From Monosiga brevicollis MX1 (Eukaryota; Opisthokonta; Choanoflagellata; Craspedida; Salpingoecidae), in NCBI RefSeq assembly GCF_000002865.3, contig NW_001865068.1, forward strand, positions 451,591-515,590: a stretch of 64,000 nucleotides of DNA, given 5' to 3'. The translations under genes were made by a program, and so were the position numbers. Below the pieces are notes generated by a model, which saw only the letters and a program-made list of their open reading frames with translations, was not told where the DNA came from and ran no database searches. Every line of letters starts with the position of its first letter. The first letter of the stretch is position 1. Below are positions 54,811 to 64,000 of the stretch, piece by piece.

Positions 54811-57020
54811 ATGATGGCTCCGGGCGTGAGGAGGAGGATGAGGGGGATGGGGCTGTTGTTGGGGTCAATGTGCCTGGTTTTGGCTGGGCTGGCGGGGGTG
54901 GCTGGGCAAGGTGAGACGGGCGTCGAGCCTATGTTGTATGTGGATGGTGATGGCACTTTGCACATCAACAGCAGCAGCAGCCGTGATGGGGGCGTCGCGC
55001 GCGTGTTGATTGACGGGGTTGACGTTTTACAAGAGCTGGCCGAGCAGCGTCAGCTGATTGGCTCCTTTGAGAAGACGGTCAACACCCTGGCCGCCATGAC
55101 GTTGGTGGTTCACTCGGGCGACGTCGGGTGTGACTTGGCAGTCCCGCCCGGTGTTACTCAGATTCAGGGCAACATCAAGCTCGTGGCGTGTACCGTGCTC
55201 ACGGCCACCGATCTTATTTGGTCGCTAAGCCGCTTGACCTCGGTTACCGGTGACCTTATCATCCAGGTAGGCCTCTGGAAAAAGCAGATCCTTTTGGCCT
55301 CAGACTTCCTTTTGGCCTCAGAGCTACTGCTTGAGCTTTAACGGAATCGGCTGACGCTGCTGCCGCCGCCACCTTACTCATACAATCAACGCATTGCCTC
55401 GCTTCCCTGCACGCATCTGCAGAACACGTTGGGATTGACCAACCTGGACGCTTTCAGCCAGCTGACCAGCGTTGGAAAAGATCTCTTTCTTCGGGTATTG
55501 CACCTCTCGGCTTGATCCTGCCACCCCGCGCTGGTCTGTGTCCGAGTGCCAGGGACGGGCCCGTTCTCAAGGCTCCATCTGGAATCGTGCGTAGAGCAAC
55601 GCGGACCTCAGTAATATCAATGGATTACGGGCGCTCAAGCTGATTTCAGGCAACCTGAACATTTTCGTACGATCACATTATTGTTATCCCTCAGTCCCGA
55701 TGCGTTTGGCCGCGAGCGTGGACAAGAACGTGCACTCATGTCGTTGCCATTGTCGTCTCGTCTTCTCCAGAAAATTAATTTGCTGACCAACATTGATAGC
55801 CTCTCAAAACTGACTCGAGTTGAAGGCTTTATCCACATTGAGGTCCGGTCGTCTGCCAATTCGCATCAGGACATAGCCGAAGCATGTTCTGACTCTTTTT
55901 TTTTTTTTTTTTTCCCAATTTTCTATGGTCGTTGCCAACCCGATTCTTCAGAGCAACGCCAATATCGAGCACCTAGATGGCCTGTTCAACTGTACCACCA
56001 AACAGGGGTTAGCCGTATCTGTACGTATCGTGGACTTGTCAGCTGGTTCAAAAACCTCCCCTTGGCAATGGCGGGGTCATGCTGGCGCAGGGCAAGTGGA
56101 GCCCATGTGCTCATTTGTTTGGCTGACACATGGTTGATACAGGCGAACCTTGCCTTGACCAACATCGATGGCTTGAGCAGAATTACTACGTGTTTATATC
56201 TGCGGATCAATGTTTGTCAACACCCATGGCTGTACTTGCTGAATGGTTCATGGGAAGCAAAGGGCAAGGGTACGCAGCGGCATCTGAACAACGTAAGCTG
56301 ATTTTTCTGCGTAGGACAATCCGTTGCTGACCAACCTGGATGGACTTTCCAACCTTTACAGCACGGGCAGCGTCACAATCCAGGTCTGTGTAGCAGAAAG
56401 CAATCGCGCTGATGGGGTGGGGGAGTTGATCAGGGCAAGGATTGACTCGAAGCTGGTTGAGACCCAAGGTTATTGATTGTTGTTTCTGATCTTGCTTTTC
56501 CCAATTAGAACAATGGGAGGCTGCTGAACGTTGACGGTCTGGCTCGGCTTGACTCTGTATCCTACTACGTGGTAGTTCGCGTACGCCATTCTTCGCGCTT
56601 ATGGTGCATCTCTTATGAATCTGGTCATAAGCCAAGGGGTATCTTCTTGTGAGCATGTTGAAAGGCGCTCAACTTGATCTTCTCCTGCGAACAACCCTGT
56701 AGAACAACCCTCTGTTGGTCAACCTCATCGGCCTCAGCAACCTCAGGCACATTTCAACTAACCTCCGCATTCAGGTCAGGGATTTTTTGCCTTTGACCAT
56801 GGGCCTGGCATGACCGCATCCTCATGGCTTTCTCGTATCTCAGACAAACGGCAATTTGACAAGCCTCGAGCTGCACAATCTCAACTATGTCGGAACCTAT
56901 GTGGAAGTGTGTGAGAATCCTTTGCTAAATATGTCGGCAGCTGCTAGCTTGCTGGCCGGTCTCGGTAACGATTCAGAGTTGTGCCATATCATCACCAACC
57001 AGATCCCGTGCCCGTGCTGA
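54811..57020 (+). CDS. Secreted receptor-L-type leucine-rich repeat protein
   Basis: From ATG 54811 a signal peptide (MGLLLGSMCLVLAGLAGVAG) leads into a unique domain, followed by a chain of about nine repeats. Ten exons join in phase 0: 54811-55266, 55423-55494, 55595-55666, 55771-55842, 55952-56020, 56143-56211, 56315-56383, 56509-56580, 56703-56774 and 56844-57020. Each of exons 2 to 9 is 69 or 72 bases and encodes exactly one repeat with the pattern N..LTN[IL]DGLS.L..V...L.I, for example NTLGLTNLDAFSQLTSVGKD and NNPLLVNLIGLSNLRHISTN. This is the beta-helix repeat of the receptor L domain, also common in secreted bacterial proteins. The end (CHIITNQIPCPC) is Cys-rich with no membrane span, so as read the protein is secreted; unseen 3' exons could add an anchor. 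The ligand is unknown. Confidence 0.82.
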
Positions 57021-57606
57021 AGTGACGAGGCAGCCAGGATAATGACTATTCTATTTCAGAACTAGTGGTAGAGGCGTGATGTGAAATGGCTGCCCTAGTC
57101 TTGGTGTGGCGTTTATTTTTGCTTGACAGAGGTTCCGTGCCATGAGGATCTCGCGACGTGCGTCACGTGCGAGTGTGAGAAAAGGTTTGAAACAGACACC
57201 GCGCGCCGGGTTCGCAGCCGGGTTGTGGTGCGTGTTTGTCATTCTTGCATCAATTCAATTCTGGGGCACGCGCGCGGGCAAAACGTGATGGGAGGATGTG
57301 AAGATCTGACATTTGGTACATTTTGTGTCATGGCCTTGGCAAGGCCCAGGACACTGCCGAGGTGGTTGGGTGTTGGGGGTGGATGGGAGACCCGGGGCGT
57401 GGTCATGTATATGGCTGGCTGTGACGGGAGGGCGGTTTGAAGCGCAGTTGGATCAGCCTGTCCGAATCTAGGGCTAATGCGAGGAAGTGTTACAAGAGGT
57501 AGCTGTCAGCAGGAGTTGCAAAGGAGTCTGCGAGAAGCGAGAAAGAGCAAGGATGGTGATGCTCAGGGCAGACCAACAAGACACGCACCCATCACACGGA
57601 CGATCG

Positions 57607-57684
<78 letters not shown>

Positions 57685-58469
57685 ACACACACACACTTTC
57701 CAGATGTCCAGTTGGGTGTCATGTCCCACCTGTAGGGTTTTGTTGGGGGATGGTTTTTCGTGAATTTGCAGCGTTACTTCGGCGCTTTCATGCTATAGAT
57801 GCTCGGCAATCCGCTTCAACGCTCTCTTCCGCAATCCGCTCGCTAAACCTTACAGTTTCCTCGCTAACTGCTCCTTTCAGTTTCCGCTATCCGCCGCCTT
57901 GCTGTAAACGCTCCTTTGCGGTTTCTGCTGTACGCTCGCTAAATCGATCAACGCGTTTCCGCTTTATTATTGTGTGTGACTGTGAATGTCAGGACTTTCG
58001 TCAGAACTTGATGGCACGAGTGGTTTTATTTTATTTTTTTTTGCTTCTTTCAACTTTTTTTTTCAACAAATTTTTTATTTTATTTTTTTTTTGGAAGGAA
58101 AGGCGGGTGCTTGACGGAGCTCTGCCATTACAGGGGTCAGCAGTGACCGGCAGGGAGAGAGAGTCTGGCGACCGCAGAGCAGCGGCAGCAAAGAAGGTGA
58201 ATACGGACGGGGATTAGGACACGGCGACTGCAGGCCTGAAAATCAAGGCTGGAGACCTGAGACCCCAAGACCCAGGAGCCAAGACCCAAGGGCTCGAGGC
58301 CGGCTCGGCGAGGGGGGGAGGTGTGTGCAAGGCTTGGGCGGAGATGATGCGGCGAGTTTGAGCACGGTCCGCGAGCTCGGACTGGCCTGGTTGCCTCGCC
58401 CGACTCCTTTTGGTCTCGCTGTTTTCCTCTCCTTCCTTTTGGTGGGGCGCAACCCAACGTTTGGGCGCA
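57021..58469. other. Intergenic region with (CA)n microsatellite
   Basis: Contains a (CA)n tract at 57610-57697 with one interruption, a diffuse repeated segment at 57780-57960 in which CGCTCGCTAAA and GCTCCTTT recur, and T-rich sequence at 58018-58095. Open frames cross parts of it but none looks coding. It presumably holds the promoter of the receptor kinase. Confidence 0.7.
57610..57697 (+). repeat. (CA)n microsatellite
   Basis: About 40 CA units with a single interruption near 57680. Confidence 0.97.
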
Positions 58470-59330
58470 ATGCGTCACGGCCCGGGCCGAGCAGGCCAGC
58501 GGTTAGCGCGGCTGCGGGCCGCGTTACATATTTACAGCTTGCCGCTCTTGCTCGTGTGCTGTCTTGGTGTCAGCGCGGAGACGTCAACGGTAATCAAGGT
58601 GTTCAATGCGCAATTCTCAATTTCTGCCCTGGAGCAATCCCTCACCAACCGCAATGCCTTTGAGACGTGGTCCAACGCCTGCGGACTACCTCCTTTGATT
58701 GTGCTCGATGGCAGTGCTGATAACAACGATGATGGATTCGACGCCGGTGACGACGATTTTGATACCGCTTCCAGCACTACCCCGCGTCCGACCTCCACCT
58801 CTACTCCCATCCCAGGCCTTGAGCATCCTCACCTGTGCCACTTGAAGCTTGCTGACACGTCTGGCCGGGTTGACCTCACCACAGAAACCCCCAACAAGAC
58901 GCTGATCTACCCCTCCATCTCGGGTTACCTCAAGGCTGAACTCGACCCCTGCGCAAGTACGTTCCTTCCTTTCCGTCAATGCCCCCAGAGTTCTTGCGAG
59001 TCCTTGAGCCCACGACGTAGTTGCTGGTGCGCTTACGGTTTGGCTTCAACCTTGGCGGATGCTGTCCTGCTGTCGCAGAAGCCAATACCTCGTTTGTCTG
59101 TCTCGACCACAACCTCAATCTAACCCATCATGCCCGCTTGATGATGCGCCTCGTTCGGGCCATGAGCTGGCGCCATTTAATGCTTTTGAACGACAACACC
59201 TGCACCCTCTACAACCTCCCGGCAGCACTTCAATCTGCTCTGCTGGAAGCCGCCGAAGCACATGTGGGTCTCCCCAGCTGAACCCCCAAAGTATAAAAAT
59301 GATCACCCCCGCGTCCTTTGACCCGATTCT

Positions 59331-59368
<38 letters not shown>

Positions 59369-62300
59369 ACACCCACAATAGGACGTTTCCCTGATTGCCC
59401 ATGAGACGGCTTACGAGGCATCCTGCAGCAACTTGCCCATTCGTGAACACCCAATTCATCTTTTCCTAGCCAGTGATGTTTACAGTTCGGCCGTGGCATT
59501 CGTGCGCTCGCTCAACTACCACAGCAACGATCCACGGTGCGTTGACTTTGCCTCACCCCATGACCTATCTTGATCCGAGTCGAGCTGCTTGCATTCCTCA
59601 ACGGGTTACGCCTCTCACCTCATCTCACGCCCCAAACGCCATGCTTTGTGCGTAGCCTGGTTTACCTTTACCCGGAGGATATCAATCCTGTATCCTTTGA
59701 GACGCTGCTGACCGCCATGACTCCGTGGGACACGACGGGCGAGCTACGTGCCGTGGCCCGTGCACGAACCATCATCGTCACCAGCAAACTGCCTGGTGCG
59801 CCGCTCCGCCTACACAAATAGCGTCTTCTTCTTGCCGCATGACGCACTCAAGCAAGCTCAGCTCACCTCGCTTCGTCCCTGCTGGCGTTCACATGCCTAT
59901 CAGAACTGTCCGAGGATCTGCCCGTCACCGCGCTGGCTGACTCCCTCCTCTCTTTTCTGTCGGGCCGGTGTCCAGAGCTACAGAATCAGCGCTCTGCATT
60001 TCAAATGAAGGATGCTGCTGGTAACCCCATGCTGACAGTCCAGGTGCCTCCCACCGCAGCGCTGCCACACTCTTCAACGACCCAGCGCCTACGCGCTCTC
60101 ATCTCGGTACTTTACTTCGGGCGCCCAGTCGTTCTACGCCTCGTGCCGAGCGCTTCTGCTCTCAAGATGGCCCCACTCACTCGCAGCTCTTCTTGGCATG
60201 GGGCTAGGAACCGGGCGAAGTTGTATTTTACTCACTCACAGGCCAGCCGTCCTCGGACCTCATCCTCTTTCCAGCCGAGCCTGATTTGCTCCCAGCTTCG
60301 GAATACCCTTTGGTGCTTCGTATTCTCCACGTTGCTTCACGGTACGCCGGGCCGCATGCTCCCAGACTTTGAAACCAGGACCGTTGACAATCTTCTGACG
60401 CGATCTGAAGCTGCGCTGACCTGATCCTCGCGTCACGCTTGGTAGGATCGGACCTCCCTTGGAATACGGTGCTGCTGGGGCGGATGCCATGATTGTTGCA
60501 GCTTCTGGTACGTAGTTGTCATCAATGTTCTTCTCCACATACCACGCCTCCCCAATCGGACCGGACCGACGCTTACCCGAGTGTTCACTTTCTACATGTT
60601 TCACATCCGCGCGCGCTCCCAACAGAGTTTCTGGCAGGAATATTTCCAGACATCAAGATTGAGATTGTCCGTGCAGATGTGACGGGCCGAAACTGCAGCG
60701 TCATACTAAGTATCGCCGAGCAGCATGCCGTACATCTGGTTGCCGGCCCGGGCATGTCGGTCTGCGTCTTGCAAGCCATGAATGTCGGCCGCAGCTTGCC
60801 TTCGTTGCAATTTATTAGCCCCATCGGCACCAGCGCGGCCCTCTTCAACACCTCTGTCTACCCAAATTATCTCAGCCTCACCGCGTCCACACTCAAGCTC
60901 GGTGCCAACCTCTTCAACCTGGTTTCCGCACTTGGCAAGCCCGATTGTGTAACCCTTGTTCACGACTCTTTTCTCACCCCCAACGTGGACGTTACGGATC
61001 GTTTTCGTTCGCTGCTCAGCGCCGAAGGCCATGACGTGGCACTCGACCTTGTCTTTCCCGCCAGCGCCGATGAAGTGCTTGTCGACGAGCTGCTCCGTAC
61101 CCTTTGGGCCAACGGCACAGGCGTCGTTGTCGTGAGTCTGTACGTCAAAGCGATTCCTGTTGCTTCGAACAGCCCTTTTTGAACACGTTCTTCCTCATCC
61201 GCAGATCTCGCTTCTGCTCCCCAATTGCAGTTATCCAACGCAGTCACAGTTGCTGTTCAATCGTGCCTACGATCTAGGCCTGCTTGACACCTCAATATTA
61301 TGGGTCGCGTCCAGGTTTGCGCTTCCGACATCCGAGTGGGACGTCAACGTGCGCCGATCCTTGAGTGGACGCCTCATCTCCATGAACTTGGACACACCCG
61401 AGGGTACTTCTCCGTTTGCCGCTCCATTTGCATCTTTCCAGTCTAGCACGGATCACCGTCGATTTATGGCCCAGATTATCGACCACGCCTGGATCATCAA
61501 TGTTGCTGAGATCGTCATGATTACAGCGGTGGCAGCTGAACGCGTCAAGCACACTCACCGGTTTGGACGTGATCTGAACGCGACGCGTGAGCGGCTGCGC
61601 GACTCTGTCTATGCCATCCTCGTCAACAACTCGATTCCGGGACTGTACTACGACCACCTGAATATCGATGCAGATGGCGAGCTTGGTGCAACAGAAACTG
61701 TCATCTTCGATGAGAACGGCGAGGTGGTGTCCATTGGAAATCCCGAGGGAGACGTCTTGGGCACCTGGTGGCCCCAAGCCCTTTCTTGCGCTGCCCCGCC
61801 CCTTCCTACTCCGCCAGTTGGCGCAGCGCTTTCCACCCCAGCTCCGGTTCAGGCTGTCTCCGACGAGCGAACGTTGATATTGGCCATCGTTCTTCCTCTG
61901 GTTCTGTTGGTCCTGCTTGTCCTGTGTCTAATGTTATTTTTTCAAAGGCGACATCGGCAGCGCGTGGATGTTGCCGCAGCCGTGGATCACTGGCAAACAT
62001 ATTGCCCAGAGCCATTGGTGGCCCCACCCATTCTTGCCCGGCGTGACGTTGTTTTAAAGTCTTCTCTTGGCGGTGGTCAGTTTGGGAAGGTTTCCTTGGG
62101 CACGCTCCGCCAGGGCCGCGTCATGAGCTGGTCCAAGTCTGCGCATGTTGAGGTCGTGTGCAAACAAGCCCGTGTCGGGGACTCTACGACGAGCACAGAG
62201 ATGCGATTGCTGACTGAGGCAATTCTGCTCAATCAACTGCAAGACACGATCCACGTCGTCAAACTCATTGGCCTTGTTGTCGAGCAACCAGCACTCATCC

Positions 62301-63399
62301 TCGTGTTGGAGTACTGCTCCCTGGGGGACCTGGCCCACGTGCTGCGCTCTGCGGTGGAGGACAACCGCCAAACGTCGTTTGCAGTCAAGATGCGCATGGC
62401 CCAGGACATTGCTCGGGGCATGGCCAGCTTGACTCGATACTCCATCGTGCACAGCGACTTGAGCGCTCGCAACGTATTGGTTGATGAAAACTATCGGTGC
62501 AAGGTCTCCGACCTGGGCTTGGCCTACGTTGGCCCGGACATGCAAGACGTGGGGACCATCACCGCCATACGGTACGCAGCCCAATGCGCCTCGCAATCCC
62601 AAAGCCAAGCTGGAAGTGCCTTTCCAGAAAGCATGGCTCGACCTGTATACTCATCACTGCGCACCGCTTCTGACTCGTTATGACAGGTGGGCAGCACCAG
62701 AAGTGCTTGAAGGTTCCATCGGCCCACAAAGTGATGTCTGGTCGTTCGGTATCGTACTGTACGTTGCTGAGTCGTGTCAGCTTGACCAGGAAATTGTGGG
62801 GGAAGCAGCCGGATTGGCCCCGGGCCACATGTTGTGTCATTAGCCTCACAACATGGTGCCCTGACCGCCGTTTTGTTTTTGCTGCATCCCCACCTTTGTT
62901 CCTGGGCAAATTTAGGTATGAGATTATGACTGATGCGGCAGCACTTCCGTATGGAAGTCTCTCCAGCTCCGCTGTAGTGGTTGCCGTAAAGGCCGGGTAC
63001 CGGATGCCGCGTCCTGTGCGCTGTCCCGTGCCTGTGTATGAGCTGATGGAGCAGTGCTGGAGCGAGTACCGCGCGCGACCCAGCTTTCTTCATCTTGCGG
63101 CCCAACTCTCTAGCTTCACCCCGCAGATGATGGGGAAACACGCCAGCACCCCATCGGAGCCGCCAATCCAAGAGCCCGTGGTCTCTTCGATTCCAGGCCA
63201 ATATTCTCAGCTCAAACGCCCGGGCAGTGTGCCCGTCGCGCACGACGATGCCCACGTTCAAGGTCAAGGTCATGGTCATGGTCTTGGCCATGATCAGGGT
63301 CATGATCATAATCATGATGCCATGTCCCATGTCCTTGCGCGCAAATCCAAGCGCCGTAATCTTGATGAAGCCCCTCCCACCTATCTTACGTTGCTATAG
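58470..63399 (+). CDS. Receptor tyrosine kinase with Venus-flytrap (periplasmic-binding-protein-like) ectodomain
   Basis: From ATG 58470 a signal peptide (LHIYSLPLLLVCCLGVSAE) starts a large ectodomain over many exons. The part at 60620-61140 is a type 1 periplasmic-binding/ANF-receptor lobe: EQHAVHLVAGPGMSVCVLQA, SLPSLQFISPIGTSAALFNT, then PNYLSLTASTLKLGANLF. A membrane span lies at about 61875-61945 (LILAIVLPLVLLVLLVLCLM), then a basic stop-transfer QRRHRQR. The kinase domain follows: LGGGQFGKVSLG, VVCKQA (Lys codon 62162-62164), IVHSDLSARNVLV, KVSDLGLAY, and across introns AIRWAAPEVLEGS, DVWSFGIVLYEIMTD, YELMEQCW and ARPSF. DLSARN and WAAPE mark a tyrosine kinase. The HRD Arg is Ser and DFG is DLG, while the catalytic Asp, ATP Lys and metal Asp remain. 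The tail has a His/Gly repeat (GQGHGHGLGHDQGHDHNHD) and ends APPTYLTLL, with PPxY and YxxL motifs. Frames between 59500 and 60500 were not fully resolved. Confidence 0.87.
59334..59367 (+). repeat. Poly-T tract in an ectodomain intron
   Basis: About 34 T in the intron before the exon starting DVSLIAHETAYEA. It acts as a long pyrimidine run near the acceptor at about 59381. Confidence 0.85.
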
Positions 63400-63582
63400 G
63401 CCCATTGCCCCCAATGCCCGAGCTCATGTGTGCCAATTTTAGAGGTTTGTACTAGTCCAACGAGAACAGGAATGCAATGAATAAATGGTGTATGCCCCAT
63501 CATGAACATTAATTTATTTATCAATCTAGATTCTGACTGCGACGAAATCACAAAATGAGAGAGAATCATGACGGGGCGGATG

Positions 63583-64000
63583 TTAAAATTCGTCTTGCAG
63601 CTCCAAAGCCCAAGCAATCTCAGCGTCCCAAGGTGATATGGCAGGCATCACGTTATGATATTGGACCACAGGCCAGCCCAAATCGGTAAAATCCTTCTCA
63701 CAAAGATGCTTGGTGAGCTCTCGGACGTCCATTGGCAAAGTTTGCATAATATTATACGCTTCCACTAGGTCACGACGTCGACGCGAATGGTGGGCGTCAA
63801 ACTGCTCCCGTGTCCCAAAGTACCGGTCTGTACCTCCGTAAAGCTGCCCACACCGTGCCGCACAACCGTGCGCATCTGCCCCACAGTCGGTCAGACACCA
63901 GGCGCAGAATCCACAGCCACACCTGCCACAAGACAGCGCAAAGCACCCATCAAAGTCGAAAAACGCTGTCTTGCAACGTGGGCAGGCCAGTGTCAGAATC
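63583..64000 (-). CDS. IBR-like zinc-finger protein, 3' part only
   Basis: A minus-strand frame is open from the window edge to a stop at 63583-63585, so the N-terminus lies outside. It begins with a cysteine-rich module: LACPRCKTAFFDFDGCFALS, then CGRCGCGFCAWCLTDCG, then DAHGCAARCG. The spacing of Cys and the single His, with GCFAL.C..C...FC.WCL, resembles IBR/RING2-type modules of E3 ubiquitin ligases. The tail is charged (REQFDAHHSRRRRDLVEAYN) and ends AWALELQDEF. Whether it is a ligase depends on upstream domains that cannot be seen. The visible part has no intron. Confidence 0.65.
   Translation of the reverse strand, partial: ILTLACPRCKTAFFDFDGCFALSCGRCGCGFCAWCLTDCGADAHGCAARCGQLYGGTDRYFGTREQFDAHHSRRRRDLVEAYNIMQTLPMDVRELTKHLCEKDFTDLGWPVVQYHNVMPAISPWDAEIAWALELQDEF

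Noticed and set aside
1-64000. CRISPR arrays, bacterial operons, ribosome binding sites, riboswitches
   Set aside because: Spliced genes, GT..AG introns and gene families show eukaryotic nuclear DNA; no such elements were seen.
1-64000. Intact transposons, LINEs or virus-like elements
   Set aside because: No transposase, reverse transcriptase, integrase or capsid-like frame and no long terminal or inverted repeats were recognised by eye; a repeat-library search was not possible.

Overview
This window is nuclear DNA of a compact, intron-rich eukaryote, most likely a choanoflagellate close to Monosiga brevicollis. I infer this from the gene mix. Animal-type genes (CEP120, RADX, TDG, EIF1AD, an IRS-type PTB protein, a PDZ scaffold and a receptor tyrosine kinase of DLSARN type) sit beside a fungal-type trifunctional HIS4, a gene animals have lost. 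Most introns are short, about 60-250 bp with GT..AG ends. Coding DNA is GC-rich, and intergenic DNA is full of (GA)n, (GT)n and homopolymer tracts. Two runs of N mark assembly gaps (23485-23534 and 48069-48476).

Layout (+ or - is the strand): STN1 (+, 315-2097), EIF1AD (-, 2264-3246), an unrecognised gene (+, about 3626-4825), CMSS1 (-, 5022-6531), GTF2H4 (+, 7008-9431), a GH39-like glycosidase (-, 9712-11493), an MBOAT/wax-synthase-like enzyme (+, 12611-14116), RADX (-, 14699-17507), a SMYD methyltransferase (+, 17996-20060), a tiny membrane protein (-, 20305-20499), a probable mitochondrial protein (-, 21347-22408), an IRS-PTB protein (+, 23750-24994), a PDZ scaffold (-, 25257-28043), a KLHDC10-like kelch protein (+, 29171-31595), CEP120 (+, 32273-37033), mitochondrial CysRS (-, 37351-39873), CSTF1 (+, 40324-42633), RAB9 (+, 43044-43862), HIS4 (-, 44096-47785), TDG (+, 49019-50422), UMP-CMP kinase (+, 51136-52511), a membrane-anchored glycosyltransferase (-, 52757-53964), a receptor-L-type repeat protein (+, 54811-57020), a Venus-flytrap receptor tyrosine kinase (+, 58470-63399), and the 3' part of an IBR-like zinc-finger gene (-, 63583 to the window end).

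Strands alternate almost perfectly, so most neighbours share a divergent promoter region or converge on close 3' ends. There are no operons. Some genes share themes: STN1 and RADX both bind single-stranded DNA; TDG and GTF2H4 act in DNA repair; the receptor kinase, the PTB protein and the PDZ scaffold are the parts of a phosphotyrosine signalling system.

The most interesting features are the Venus-flytrap receptor kinase with altered HRD and DFG motifs, the adjacent receptor-like gene in which one repeat equals one exon, the RADX orthologue with an AT-hook, and an AT-rich coding-like island at 28370-28680 that looks foreign to its surroundings. Gene identities come from remembered family sequences and motif reading; no search was run. 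Where I give exon boundaries I checked GT/AG ends and reading phase by hand.
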